This document shows positions 1 to 8,136 of a stretch of DNA of 45,718 bases, one piece after another. Made by a program: the position numbers and the translations under genes. The DNA is from Candidatus Omnitrophota bacterium. Its GTDB lineage: Bacteria > Omnitrophota > Gorgyraeia > Aquiviventales > Aquiviventaceae. Under the pieces are notes generated by a model. The model was not told the DNA's origin. It made no database searches and saw nothing but the letters and a program-made list of their open reading frames with translations. The stretch covers positions 1 through 45,718 of the forward strand of contig JAHFGT010000009.1 of NCBI GenBank assembly GCA_023247275.1. Reading direction: 5' to 3'. Each line of letters starts with the position of its first letter. Position 1 is the stretch's first letter.

Positions 1-177
1 GGATGATCCGCCAAATGGCATTCGTGTTCCTCCACCAGGTTGGGAGCCACACAGCTCCCGTTTCGAAAACGTCAGACCAGAGACGACAGCGACATCAGAC
101 GTCAGACATCAGGAACATGTAACATCCCAAATTCCAATCCCCAACACATTCTAAGTCCCAAGCTTCCAAATTTGAAG
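1..177. other. Non-coding, low-complexity spacer
   Basis: No convincing gene is present. A short hairpin (GGGAGC 42-47 / GCTCCC 54-59) is followed by imperfect short repeats of the GACGTCAGACATCAG type near 96-116 and a C/A-rich tract. The simple-sequence character continues into the 3' end of the neighbouring phosphorylase gene. An inverted repeat TCCCAAGC (about 153-160) / GCTTGGGA (about 192-199) spans the stop codon of that gene and could form a weak structure. Function unknown. Confidence 0.4.
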
Positions 178-1152
178 TTATCCGTTTGGTGCTTGGGATG
201 GGGCACTTGGTGCTGTTCCTGTCTCAGGTCTCCAGTCTCTTGTCTCAGAAAGTCGAGCCAGAATTCCTTGCAACAATTTGGTCAACGTGGGCTCAGTGTC
301 AGCGGCGACTCGGAGCAGCTCTTCGACCGAGGCCGGCTTGAGCTCTTCAGGGATACAGGCGTCTGACACGACGACGATCGCCAGCACCCGCAGCCCGCCA
401 TGGCGAGCGGTCAACACCTCTGGCACCATCGACATGCCGACCACATCCGCTCCGATGGTGCGCAGCATCCGGTGCTCGGCGCGCGTTTCCAAATTCGGCC
501 CGACGACCGCGACATAGACCCCGTCGTGCAGCGCGATTCCCTCTGCCGTCGCCACCTCGTGGGCGATCCGGCGCAGCGTCGGGTCGTACGGCGCCGACAT
601 GTCGGGAAATCGATCGCCCAGCGTCTCGTCGTTCGGACCAATGAGCGGATTGGCCCCCATCAGGTTGATGTGATCCTCCAGCAGCACTAATGATCTCGGC
701 GGCATCTGCCGGTTCATACTCCCGACGATGCTGGTCAGGATCAAGGTATTGGCGCCCAGCGCGCGCAGCACCCGCACCGGAAAACTGACTTGGGCCATCG
801 AATAGCCTTCATAGGCATGGAACCGGCCGGCCAACACCGCCACCCGAATCTGCCCAAGCGTCCCGAGCACCAGCTTGCCCTCATGCCCAGGGGCGGTGGC
901 TTGGGGCATATGCGGGATCTGCGCATAGTCCAGTTGCGTCGTGATCGAGATCGCGGTGGCGACCTTGCCCAATCCAGATCCCAAGATCAGCCCCAGGTCA
1001 GGTTGAAATGACGTGACCCGACGAATTGCGGCCACGGCATCATCCCGCTGTTGGCGCAGATTCTGCAGATTCTCTGCGGCGCTCCTCGCCTGTTGGGGTC
1101 GGCCTGGGCGGTGGTCTGCTACCGGCGTGGTGGATCGTATTCGCATCGTCAC
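178..1152 (-). CDS. Purine nucleoside / 5'-methylthioadenosine phosphorylase family protein
   Basis: A 324-residue member of the trimeric PNP/MTAP family, which splits purine (or 5'-methylthio-purine) nucleosides with phosphate. Family motifs are visible: GSGLG (58-62), GHEGKL (89-94), GRFHAYEGY (109-117), DHIN (160-163), GPNLET (218-223) and VGMSMVPE (238-245). The usual TNAAGG is replaced by TSIVGS (140-145). The residue equal to human PNP Asn243 is Asp264, and that equal to His257 is Val276; both are MTAP-type, so the substrate may be an adenine nucleoside or methylthioadenosine rather than inosine/guanosine (inference). The start is GTG at 1152, sharing GTGA with the kinase stop; ATG 1146 is an alternative. 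The last ~25 residues (T/A/P/S-rich) come from low-complexity DNA and are probably not part of the fold. Confidence 0.85.
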   Translation of the reverse strand: MTMRIRSTTPVADHRPGRPQQARSAAENLQNLRQQRDDAVAAIRRVTSFQPDLGLILGSGLGKVATAISITTQLDYAQIPHMPQATAPGHEGKLVLGTLGQIRVAVLAGRFHAYEGYSMAQVSFPVRVLRALGANTLILTSIVGSMNRQMPPRSLVLLEDHINLMGANPLIGPNDETLGDRFPDMSAPYDPTLRRIAHEVATAEGIALHDGVYVAVVGPNLETRAEHRMLRTIGADVVGMSMVPEVLTARHGGLRVLAIVVVSDACIPEELKPASVEELLRVAADTEPTLTKLLQGILARLSETRDWRPETGTAPSAPSQAPNG

Positions 1153-2195
1153 ACCCCTGAGCCAGAATCACGGCGACCGCTCTGGCCGACCGCTTCTCTG
1201 TTCGACGTGTTGGCTGCTGGCCCCGGCAGCTGGACAATGAACCGGCTGCCACGCCCCAACTCGCTCTCGGCCCAAATCCGGCCCCGATGCAGCTCCACAA
1301 TATCTTTCGCGATCGGCAACCCCAGCCCAGCCCCTTCTTCCTCCTGATTGCCCACGCGTTCAAACTTATCGAAGATTCGTTCTAAATCTTGCGTCGAGAT
1401 CCCCCGTCCGGTGTCAATCACTTCAATCCGGTAGCCCTCGCGATTCTCGGCCAGCCGCATCCGAATTTCCCCGGCGGGTGTAAACTTGATCGCGTTGGAC
1501 ACCAGGTTCAAGAACAGCTGCTCCAACCGGTCTGGATCGCCTGTGACGATGGCCGGCGTTTGCGGCGCATCGACCAGCAGCGACAATCCTCGTTGCTTGG
1601 CCGGGCCGCTGGCGAGCCGAGCCACCGACTCCAAGAGCGGCTGGAGCACCACCGATTGCCGCGTCATCGGCATTTTGCCGGATTCGATTCGAGCTAGGTC
1701 CAGGAGATCGCTGACCAACCGTTTCAGTCGGTTGATCTCCCGTTGGCACATCTGCAATGGCTCCATTTGCTCCGAACGCAGCGGGCCGTGCAGGCCGTCC
1801 GCCACATTGTCCAGCGCCCCTTTGACGATGGTCAGCGGGGTGCGAAATTCGTGGGCGACATTGCTCACAAAGCCGGCCTGCTGCCGGTTCAATCGCTCAA
1901 GCTTCCCGTTCGCCGCGATGAGATGCTGGATGATTTCGCGCATGACCACGCGCGCGAACAATAACCCCATCACCGCCGTCAACACCGCGCTGAGATAGAT
2001 GATCCCGTTGAGCCCGACGAGGATCCAAATCGAGAAAAACTTCACCGTGATGAGAAACGCGCAGATGAGCAACGGGATAATGCTCATCAGACTCAGCGCA
2101 ATATTAAACCGCGATTGCAGTCGGAGCGGATTCACCGCAGGCTGAATGGGTCGAGCCGCACGATCACGGCTGGGTGTTAAATGGGCTGCTGGCAT
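1149..2195 (-). CDS. Membrane sensor histidine kinase
   Basis: About 348 residues from ATG 2195. Two hydrophobic segments lie at about 31-53 and 58-80, then a short linker. The HisKA domain has the H-box NVAHEFRTPLT (phospho-acceptor His near 115), followed by a HATPase_c domain with N-box (NLVSNAIKFTP), G1 (DTGRGIS) and G2 (GAGLGLPIAKDIVELH). There is almost no periplasmic sensor loop, so it probably senses a membrane or intracellular cue. No partner response regulator is adjacent. An open frame runs upstream to 2315, but those 40 residues are Arg-rich and lie antiphase over the Pro-rich lipoprotein tail, so I rejected them. The start at 2195 still overlaps the lipoprotein gene by 32 bp, suggesting coupled translation. 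The exact start is uncertain because no good SD is seen. Confidence 0.85.
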   Translation of the reverse strand: MPAAHLTPSRDRAARPIQPAVNPLRLQSRFNIALSLMSIIPLLICAFLITVKFFSIWILVGLNGIIYLSAVLTAVMGLLFARVVMREIIQHLIAANGKLERLNRQQAGFVSNVAHEFRTPLTIVKGALDNVADGLHGPLRSEQMEPLQMCQREINRLKRLVSDLLDLARIESGKMPMTRQSVVLQPLLESVARLASGPAKQRGLSLLVDAPQTPAIVTGDPDRLEQLFLNLVSNAIKFTPAGEIRMRLAENREGYRIEVIDTGRGISTQDLERIFDKFERVGNQEEEGAGLGLPIAKDIVELHRGRIWAESELGRGSRFIVQLPGPAANTSNREAVGQSGRRDSGSGV

Positions 2196-3453
2196 CCTCT
2201 GCGGGTTGGGACGGTGTAGGCGCTGGCGCGTGGTGGCGCGGGGGCCAAATCGTCGACATCGTCGGCGCGGATGGTGGAGGCACCGGCGAAGGCCCGCCAA
2301 GGGTCGGCGCGGCAAACGGGGGTGGTTCTTGTTCGTTCGTCACAGGGGAGGTCGCTGATGGCTCTTCGGCTCCCCATGGGCAGAGCCGGCTCAGCCAGCT
2401 TCGTCGTCGCTTGGGCGGCTGAACGCGCTGGGGTTCGACGCTCGACATCGCCGGGACTGGCGTGGATGGCGGCGTCGCGGCCTGTTCCGGCTGAGGATGT
2501 TGTGCGGGTTCAGAGGTACTGGCCGCGGCGTCCTCTACCAGCGTTCCGCCAGACACCTCAACATTCCATTGATCATCAGCGGATTGCTGTGGTGCAGATC
2601 GCTGAGCCGGCCGCGACTGAGACGGAGCGACACCGACCGATGGGGTCGACGCCGTGTCGGTTGATTCGGTCGGCGCGGACGGTTGGATGACCGGCGGCGG
2701 CGCAGGAGCCGTCGACGGCTGGGGTGCATGATCCGAGCTACCGGCGACTGGTGAACCAACGGGAGAAGTGGGAGACGGTTGTGTGTCGCTGGCACGTTCC
2801 TGTGTCTGGTGTCCGGTGTCAGGTAGTACAACCGGTTGAGGAGATTCCGCGATCGGTTGGACAGGCTCTGGCAGGCTGGCGACGCGGGTGGGTGGCTGGG
2901 TTTCCCAGCTCACCGGTGAAACCGCAGGAGCACCTAGGACGGCATCGGCCTGCGGAGCAACCACAATCGCTGGTTCCACCGCCTGTAGCGCCACGATCGT
3001 GCGGCCATCATTGATGGTGGCAACGATCTCGGACACATCAGCAATCGTGACATCACGCGGCAGCGTCAACACAATCGTCGCTTCATCGCCAGGATGTAAT
3101 TCGCTTGGGTACTGCAGGAAATGCTCCTGCGCCGCGGCCACCATGCGGCCGGTGCCGGTTTTCAGGACATACGTATCCGTCGCATAGCTCATCCGCACCG
3201 ACTCCCCGCCCCGGTTGGCAAACCGAATCACCAGTTGACGCGGACGATTCGATCGCGACGCACTGGAGGCTTGCGCGAAGACCCCCTTGGGGAGCAGCGC
3301 GACATCAGCGTGGACCAAGCTCTTCACCTGCCCGCCGAAGAACGACCGCCTCGGTGCTGACGATGTTGCGCATCCGCTGAGGAGCAAGCAGGCAGCGATG
3401 GCGGGCAACAGCCGGTTGGGATCTGTGGCAGGACGATGCATCGCGGACATCAT
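2164..3453 (-). CDS. Proline-rich putative lipoprotein
   Basis: About 429 residues from ATG 3453 (ATG 3450 or 3441 also possible). The N-terminus has a signal peptide ending in the lipobox LLLSGC (Cys about 28), so it is probably lipid-anchored. Residues about 35-170 form a beta-rich domain with no family I recognise. The rest is a long Pro/Ser/Thr/Gln-rich, probably disordered stalk ending in a Pro/Ala-rich tail. The frame stays open upstream to 3789, but that extension overlaps the divergent toxin-antitoxin genes and precedes the signal peptide, so it is rejected. The gene overlaps the following histidine kinase, so the two may form a signalling pair in the envelope (inference). Confidence 0.65.
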   Translation of the reverse strand: MMSAMHRPATDPNRLLPAIAACLLLSGCATSSAPRRSFFGGQVKSLVHADVALLPKGVFAQASSASRSNRPRQLVIRFANRGGESVRMSYATDTYVLKTGTGRMVAAAQEHFLQYPSELHPGDEATIVLTLPRDVTIADVSEIVATINDGRTIVALQAVEPAIVVAPQADAVLGAPAVSPVSWETQPPTRVASLPEPVQPIAESPQPVVLPDTGHQTQERASDTQPSPTSPVGSPVAGSSDHAPQPSTAPAPPPVIQPSAPTESTDTASTPSVGVAPSQSRPAQRSAPQQSADDQWNVEVSGGTLVEDAAASTSEPAQHPQPEQAATPPSTPVPAMSSVEPQRVQPPKRRRSWLSRLCPWGAEEPSATSPVTNEQEPPPFAAPTLGGPSPVPPPSAPTMSTIWPPRHHAPAPTPSQPAEDASSPFNTQP

Positions 3454-3534
3454 AGCATACCCGCGCCGAATTGGTGCGAACAGTTCGCGGCCGTACCTCA
3501 GCACTCTGCGGTGTGGTTCAACTGTAATCACCGC

Positions 3535-3563
3535 TTGACTCTCTGAGTAACATGACGTATATT
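3535..3563 (+). promoter_or_regulatory. Sigma-70-type promoter of the toxin-antitoxin operon
   Basis: TTGACT at 3535-3540 and TATATT at 3558-3563 are separated by exactly 17 bp. The predicted start of transcription is near 3570, upstream of the SD at 3589-3594. Confidence 0.75.
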
Positions 3564-3583
3564 TTTTGTGGGAAATATACGTC
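3554..3583. promoter_or_regulatory. 11-bp perfect inverted repeat, probable autoregulatory operator
   Basis: GACGTATATTT (3554-3564) and AAATATACGTC (3573-3583) are perfect reverse complements around an 8-bp spacer. The element covers the -10 box and the predicted transcription start, the classic place for a repressor. Toxin-antitoxin operons are commonly repressed by the antitoxin or its complex with the toxin. Confidence 0.7.
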
Positions 3584-3588
3584 TCACC

Positions 3589-3594
3589 AGGAGG
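3589..3594 (+). promoter_or_regulatory. Shine-Dalgarno site that decides a CTG start
   Basis: AGGAGG at 3589-3594 lies 4 nt before CTG 3599 and fits no in-frame ATG, GTG or TTG start within range. The open frame reaches back to TTG 3566, but that codon lies in the promoter before the predicted transcript start. Confidence 0.65.
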
Positions 3595-3598
3595 CCTT

Positions 3599-3850
3599 CT
3601 GCACACCAAATTGACCCTGAGACTCGAGGCAGATTTGGTGCGACGCGCCAAGTCATTTGCGAAGAGGAGTGGCAAGTCTGTGTCCCGACTCGTCGCCGAG
3701 TATTTCACCGTCCTCGAGCGTCCTTCCAGACGGGAGAAGAATCTCGCTTTGTCTCCCCTCGTTCGTTCGCTCAAGGGAACCCTGCGCAAGGCTCAGGGGG
3801 ATGAGAAGGACTACCGGCGGTATCTCGAGGAAAAATACCGGTCGATGTAG
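3599..3850 (+). CDS. Antitoxin of a PIN-domain toxin-antitoxin pair (DUF6364-like)
   Basis: About 83 residues reading (M)HTKLTLRLEADLVRRAK at the N-terminus. This matches the opening pattern of small ribbon-helix-helix-like antitoxins: a basic beta-strand followed by helices (SVSRLVAEYF). The C-terminal half is charged (KDYRRYLEEKYRSM), as expected for the toxin-binding tail. The start is CTG 3599, chosen by the strong SD. The stop codon directly abuts the toxin ATG, so the two are coupled. It probably neutralises the PIN toxin and binds the inverted repeat over its own promoter (inference from family behaviour). Confidence 0.75.
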   Translation: MHTKLTLRLEADLVRRAKSFAKRSGKSVSRLVAEYFTVLERPSRREKNLALSPLVRSLKGTLRKAQGDEKDYRRYLEEKYRSM

Positions 3851-4264
3851 ATGTTATTTGATACGACTATCGTCCTCGACGTGCTACTCAACCGTGAGCC
3901 ATTTGCCACTGTGGGAGCGCAGCTCTTTTCACAGGTTGAACGTGGCACCTTACCCGGGTGGCTGTGCGCGACCACGGTGACCACCGTCCATTACTTGGCG
4001 CAGAAATCGCTCGGCCCTGAACAGGCCCGCCAGAAGATTCGAACCTTGCTGAAGCTCTTTGAGATGGCTCCTGTCAATCGTGCGGTCCTTGAATCGGCCT
4101 TGGTCTCGCGCCTCGCCGACTTTGAGGATGCGGTCCTGCATGAAGCGGCCGTTCATGCCGGAGCTCTGGGTATTGTGACCCGCGATCCGGCTGGATTCAA
4201 AGGGGCCCGTCTGCCTGTGTACGCGCCCAATGAACTGTTGAAGGCGCTCAAGATCAGCCAGTAA
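3851..4264 (+). CDS. PIN-domain toxin (VapC-like RNase)
   Basis: 137 residues. The PIN fold acidic residues are visible: Asp4 in MLFDTTIVLDVLL, the cluster ADFEDAVL (89-96) and Asp112 in VTRDPAGF. Such proteins are Mg-dependent ribonucleases that cleave tRNA or other RNA. The first motif has Thr where Asn is common (DTT for DTN), a tolerated change. The start ATG follows the antitoxin stop without a gap. The gene is convergent with tatD, with 5 bp between stops. Confidence 0.85.
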   Translation: MLFDTTIVLDVLLNREPFATVGAQLFSQVERGTLPGWLCATTVTTVHYLAQKSLGPEQARQKIRTLLKLFEMAPVNRAVLESALVSRLADFEDAVLHEAAVHAGALGIVTRDPAGFKGARLPVYAPNELLKALKISQ

Positions 4265-4269
4265 TAGCC

Positions 4270-5052
4270 CTAGACAAGGCGAAACAGTCGGCGGGCGTTG
4301 TCGCTCGTCAACCGGCCTAACTTCTCGACAGGAATCCCGCGTAGGGTCGCCAGGCAGTTAGCGGTGTGGGCCACATAGGCCGGTTCGTTGGGTTGCCCGC
4401 GAACCGGCTGCGGCGCCAGATACGGCGAATCGGTTTCGATCAGCAACCGGTCGTCAGGGACCAGGGATACCAATTGGCGGAGCGCCGGCGCGTTCGGAAA
4501 CGTTACGTTGCCGGCGAACGACACATACAACCCCAGCCCTAACGCGGCTTGGATAAAGGCCGGCGGCCCGGACGCGCAGTGAATGACTCCGCGCAGTCCT
4601 GGTCCGGCCTGTTGGAGAATCGGCACGAGCGCATCGTAGGCCTCGCGGCAATGAAGGCTCAGCGGCAATTGGCGACGCCGGGCGATCGCGATGAACCCGC
4701 GCAGCGCCTCCATCTGGCGCGCCGGCGACGCGTGCTCGCGATAGAAATCCAGCCCCACTTCGCCGATGGCCACAACGGAAGGATCCGCCGCCAACGTATC
4801 AAGGTGTCGCACCAGCTCGTCGGTCACTGTCTCGGAATCGTTCGGATGTACACCAACGGTCGCGCGCACCATGGACCATTGACGCGCTAAGCCGATAGCC
4901 GCCTGACTGGTGGCCAGCGAGGTGCCAACGCACACACAGTGCACCACGCCGGCCGCTTGGGCCCGGTGCAGGACCGCGCGAACGTTCTCCTGCAACGGCT
5001 CAGTGTTGAGATGGCAGTGGGTGTCGATGAGCTCGAGCGCTGACTGGCTCAC
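4270..5052 (-). CDS. tatD: TatD family metal-dependent hydrolase / DNase
   Basis: 260 residues of the TatD TIM-barrel family, 3'-5' exonucleases and related hydrolases using two divalent metals. Motifs: DTHCHL (10-15), GVHPND, GEVGLDFYREH, LHCREAYD, ETDSPYLAP and RGQPNEPAYV. All expected His/Asp/Glu metal ligands appear present. The start is GTG 5052, sharing GTGA with the stop of the upstream small gene. It is the last gene of a four-gene minus cluster. Confidence 0.9.
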   Translation of the reverse strand: MSQSALELIDTHCHLNTEPLQENVRAVLHRAQAAGVVHCVCVGTSLATSQAAIGLARQWSMVRATVGVHPNDSETVTDELVRHLDTLAADPSVVAIGEVGLDFYREHASPARQMEALRGFIAIARRRQLPLSLHCREAYDALVPILQQAGPGLRGVIHCASGPPAFIQAALGLGLYVSFAGNVTFPNAPALRQLVSLVPDDRLLIETDSPYLAPQPVRGQPNEPAYVAHTANCLATLRGIPVEKLGRLTSDNARRLFRLV

Positions 5053-5327
5053 GCGGCGTCAGCGTCTGCTTGCAACAACGATTGAAGTGCGGCAGGATCG
5101 AACGTGGCCATCAGCGCAGCGAGGTCTGGATCGTTCATCAGGGCAGCGAGTTTGGGATTCCCCTGGATCGTGGTCGGGTCTTGCGTCTTGAGCGCCTCAA
5201 GGAACTGCGGATCACGAAACAACTCCTGCACCTTGGGATGGCTCATCAGCGCCCGGAAGTTGTCATCCTTCATGAGACGCTGCACCATCTGAAATTGCTT
5301 CATGGCCCCTTTGAGCTTCTCAAACAT
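5049..5327 (-). CDS. Small STI1-like repeat protein
   Basis: 92 residues, mostly helical. The Asp-Pro/Asn-Pro spaced pattern (SHPKVQELFRDPQFLEALK, NPKLAALMNDPDLAALM, FDPAALQSLL) resembles the STI1/heat-shock chaperonin-binding motif. That suggests a protein-interaction role, but no function can be assigned. ATG 5327 lies 3 nt after the stop of the PEBP-like gene, and the stop overlaps the tatD start, so it is inside a tight operon. Confidence 0.7.
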   Translation of the reverse strand: MFEKLKGAMKQFQMVQRLMKDDNFRALMSHPKVQELFRDPQFLEALKTQDPTTIQGNPKLAALMNDPDLAALMATFDPAALQSLLQADADAA

Positions 5328-5330
5328 CGG

Positions 5331-5900
5331 TTATCGATCCTTCCGTTGATAGGTCCCAACCAGCTGCGTCTGCGCCAGAAGATGTCCAGATATCGCCTGG
5401 GTGAGCTCGTTGAGCGCTGCTCGTCGCGGCAAATCCAAGATCGTATCAACTGCGGACAACTTGAAGACGTAGCGATGCGTCCCGGTCGGGGGGCATGGCC
5501 CGCCATAGCCGGTCATGCCGAAATCGGTCAGCCCTTGACGCGTGCCATCGGCGAGCGATTCATTGGGCGCGAACGCCTCCTGCAACAGGCGGGTCTTGGC
5601 CGGCAAATTGTACACGATCCAATGGACGAACGGGGTTTGCTGCGGCGCATCCGTATCTTCGATGACCACCGCGAAACTTTTGGTGCCGGCTGGAGGCTCG
5701 GTCCAGGCGAGCGGCGGGGACACATTAGTGCCGTCACACGTGTACTGCGCTGGGATTGGCTCGCCGTCTGTGAACGCCGGGCTGTTCAGGGTCAGCGCCA
5801 TCGGTCCGGCCGGCGGGGTGTCAGTCGCCTGGGCGGCAAGCCCCACTCCATTCAGACTCAGCCACAGCACACTCGCCAGTAGGGTGAATCGCTGACGCAT
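5331..5900 (-). CDS. YbhB/YbcL family (PEBP-like) secreted protein
   Basis: About 189 residues. A Sec signal peptide (MRQRFTLLASVLWLSLNGVG, cleavage near AAQA) precedes a phosphatidylethanolamine-binding-protein fold. Family marks: YTCDGTNVSPPLAW, AVVIEDTDAP, FVHWIVYNLP, GYGGPCPPTGTHRYVF. Bacterial members are called Raf-kinase-inhibitor-like, and their ligand is usually unknown. ATG 5900 has GGAGG about 6 nt upstream; an open extension to 6053 overlaps the previous gene and is rejected. It starts 10 nt after the dehydrogenase stop. Confidence 0.9.
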   Translation of the reverse strand: MRQRFTLLASVLWLSLNGVGLAAQATDTPPAGPMALTLNSPAFTDGEPIPAQYTCDGTNVSPPLAWTEPPAGTKSFAVVIEDTDAPQQTPFVHWIVYNLPAKTRLLQEAFAPNESLADGTRQGLTDFGMTGYGGPCPPTGTHRYVFKLSAVDTILDLPRRAALNELTQAISGHLLAQTQLVGTYQRKDR

Positions 5901-5910
5901 CTTCGCCTCC

Positions 5911-6927
5911 TCAGCCGCGGCCTTGCGGCTGGACCATGTTAAGCGGCGTGCCGTGAACGAACCCAAGGATATTGGCCACCGTCGTATCCAGAATACGCTG
6001 CAGCGCCTCGCGGCTGTCGAAGGCGATGTGCGGGGTAATGACCACGTTTTCACGATGCAGAAGGATGTTGTTCTTCAGCGCGGTCATCAGCCGCTCTTTG
6101 GACACATCGGCTAACAGTTGCCGCTCTTCTTTGACCAACTCTTCCCCCTCCAGCACATCCAGCCCAGCCCCACCCAGGATCCCCTCATCCAACGCCCAGA
6201 CCAAGGCGCTGGTATCCACCAGCCCGCCGCGAGCCGTGTTAATCAACAGCGCCCCGCGCTTCATCAAGCGAAATGTCTCGCGGTTCATCAGATGGTGCGT
6301 CGCGGGCATATACGGCAGATGCAGGCTCACGATATCCGACTGCCGCAGCAATTCCGGAAGCGCCACGTAGCGAAAGTCGAGCGCTTCACTGAGGAACGGA
6401 TCTTTGCGGGTGTCGTACGCCAGCGCGCGCAGGCCGAACCCCTTGGCCATCTTGACGACATGCATGCCGATCCGGCCAGCACCGACGACGCCGATCGTCT
6501 TTCCCTTCAAATCGAATCCCTGCAAGCCTTCGAGAGAGAAGTCGCCCTTGACGGTGCGGACATACGCCTTGTGCAGATTCCGAGACAGGGCCAGGATGAG
6601 CGCGAAGGTGTGCTCGGCGACGGTATTCTCTCCGTACGCGGGTACGTTAGAGACGAGAATCTGTCGCGCTCGACAGGCCTGCAGGTCGATGTGATCGAAT
6701 CCGGTGGATCGAGTCGCAATGTACTTGAGGCTACGCAGCCGGCCGATAAGCGCGCGCGTGAGCTGCGAATAGATGAACACGGAAATGATCGTCGCGCCGC
6801 GCGCCTGGCGCAGCGTCACCTCGGTGAGCGGCTCGGCGAGATACGTGGCGTTCAGTGGCGTGTTCTTAAGCGCCTTGATCAGATACCGGCGCTCCCACGG
6901 GGCCGTCTCAAACAACGTGATCTTCAC
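5911..6927 (-). CDS. D-isomer-specific 2-hydroxyacid dehydrogenase (D-lactate dehydrogenase-like)
   Basis: About 338 residues. An NAD-dependent enzyme interconverting 2-oxo acids and D-2-hydroxy acids. The catalytic domain has STGFDHIDL and NVPAYGENTVAEH; the nucleotide-binding motif is GVVGAGRIG. The catalytic Arg is in NTARGGLVD, Glu in LDVLEGE and His in ITPHIAF. Its long loop before the His resembles fermentative D-lactate dehydrogenases, so D-lactate is the likeliest product. The start is GTG 6927, with AGGAGG 7 nt upstream; the frame extends to 7062 but that part overlaps nirK. It heads the cluster with the PEBP-like, STI1-like and tatD genes. Confidence 0.9.
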   Translation of the reverse strand: MKITLFETAPWERRYLIKALKNTPLNATYLAEPLTEVTLRQARGATIISVFIYSQLTRALIGRLRSLKYIATRSTGFDHIDLQACRARQILVSNVPAYGENTVAEHTFALILALSRNLHKAYVRTVKGDFSLEGLQGFDLKGKTIGVVGAGRIGMHVVKMAKGFGLRALAYDTRKDPFLSEALDFRYVALPELLRQSDIVSLHLPYMPATHHLMNRETFRLMKRGALLINTARGGLVDTSALVWALDEGILGGAGLDVLEGEELVKEERQLLADVSKERLMTALKNNILLHRENVVITPHIAFDSREALQRILDTTVANILGFVHGTPLNMVQPQGRG

Positions 6928-7034
6928 GTCGCAACCTCCTGGCCCGCATGATAGCACACCCGCGAAGTCGTCGTCATGTGCGGACCGGGCGGGAACGCAA
7001 GAGGATCCTGCCTGGCGCGGCGATCGTCGTGCGA

Positions 7035-8102
7035 CTACGGATGGACCAGACAGCCGGTACATGTCGCCGCGTCTTCTTGCGACACGTAGAGATCGTGCCG
7101 AGGTGCGCCCGCGACCTTCAGGAATCCGACCGCGCCTTGCTCCACGCGAAAGATGGCATGGTCGACCAGCGTGTAGTCGCCAGGCACTTCCACGCCGAAC
7201 TCCACGACCGTGGCCCCTCCGGGCGGCACCAGCGTTGTCTGGATGCTGTGCGCCGGCGGGCTGATCAGGTCGGCCTCCCGGTAGACGTTGTCGAAAATCT
7301 CCCCGATCACGTGAAACGATGAGATCAAATTTGGGCCGCCGTTGCCGACGTAGAATCGCAGACGCTGTCCGGTTGTTGCGGTCAGCGCATGATCGCCCAT
7401 CAATGATCCAACCCGCCCGTTGAACACCACAAACCGTGGATGCTCTTTCAGCCCGTCGTCGTGGGAATACGCTAAGGTCGCGCCGCCATCCGTCGGGTCA
7501 GTCGCGTAGACTTCGCTTTGCATCACGTAGAACTCCTTGTCGACGCGCGGCAGGCCGCGGGCCGGCTCGACGAGAATCAGGCCGTACATGCCGTTGGCGA
7601 TGTGGTCCATCACCGGCGGCGCGGCGCAGTGATAGACAAAGAGGCCCGGATGGAGCAAGGCAAACCAGGCCACACGTTCTTCCCCTTCGACCACCGTGGT
7701 GACCTTCGCCCCGCCTCCTGGGCCGGTGACGGCATGGAGGTCAATGTTGTGCGGCATGCCGGAGTGATCGGTGTTCGTCACATGCAGCTCGAGCGTGTCA
7801 CCCACCCGCGCGCGGATCATCGGGCCTGGCACATGTCCATTGAAGGTCCAGAACTGGTAGAACTTACCGGACGACCCTTCCATCGGCGTCACGCCGGATT
7901 CCAGCCGGGCGCTGACGATGGCCGGAGACTTGCGCGCAATCGGGGGCGGGACGTCGGGCGCAAACGTTAGCTGCGCTGTCTCTCGCCTCATTGCCGACTT
8001 GGCGAGGGTGGGCTGCGCAGCGACGGAGAGCGCCATGAACCCTGAGAGAATCACGATCCCTCCTGCGCGATGGCGTGGCCCGGTGACGTGGTCCATGCTC
8101 AT
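7035..8102 (-). CDS. nirK: Copper-containing nitrite reductase NirK
   Basis: About 355 residues, periplasmic, with a Sec signal (cleavage near TLA-KS, 32-36). It reduces nitrite to nitric oxide. All expected copper ligands can be placed: type-1 His118, Cys159, His167, Met172; type-2 His123, His158, His315. The active-site Asp121 and His264 are also present. Motifs: MPHNIDLHAVTGPGGGA, HPGLFVYHCAAPPVMDHIANGMYG, VDHAIF. The C-terminus adds a short tail with CTGC (348-351) that is not part of the usual core and lacks the heme His. ATG 8102 has AGGAGG close upstream. It is the last gene of a minus operon with hemerythrins, porin and YceI. Confidence 0.93.
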   Translation of the reverse strand: MSMDHVTGPRHRAGGIVILSGFMALSVAAQPTLAKSAMRRETAQLTFAPDVPPPIARKSPAIVSARLESGVTPMEGSSGKFYQFWTFNGHVPGPMIRARVGDTLELHVTNTDHSGMPHNIDLHAVTGPGGGAKVTTVVEGEERVAWFALLHPGLFVYHCAAPPVMDHIANGMYGLILVEPARGLPRVDKEFYVMQSEVYATDPTDGGATLAYSHDDGLKEHPRFVVFNGRVGSLMGDHALTATTGQRLRFYVGNGGPNLISSFHVIGEIFDNVYREADLISPPAHSIQTTLVPPGGATVVEFGVEVPGDYTLVDHAIFRVEQGAVGFLKVAGAPRHDLYVSQEDAATCTGCLVHP

Positions 8103-8136
8103 GCAGTCCTCCTTTGTGTGCGGCGTCGTTGTGCAC

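Noticed and set aside
3476..3488. GCGAACAGTTCGC palindrome resembling a LexA box
   Set aside because: The half sites GAAC/GTTC are only 1 bp apart; LexA sites need wider spacing (for example 4 bp). It may still be a site for another protein.
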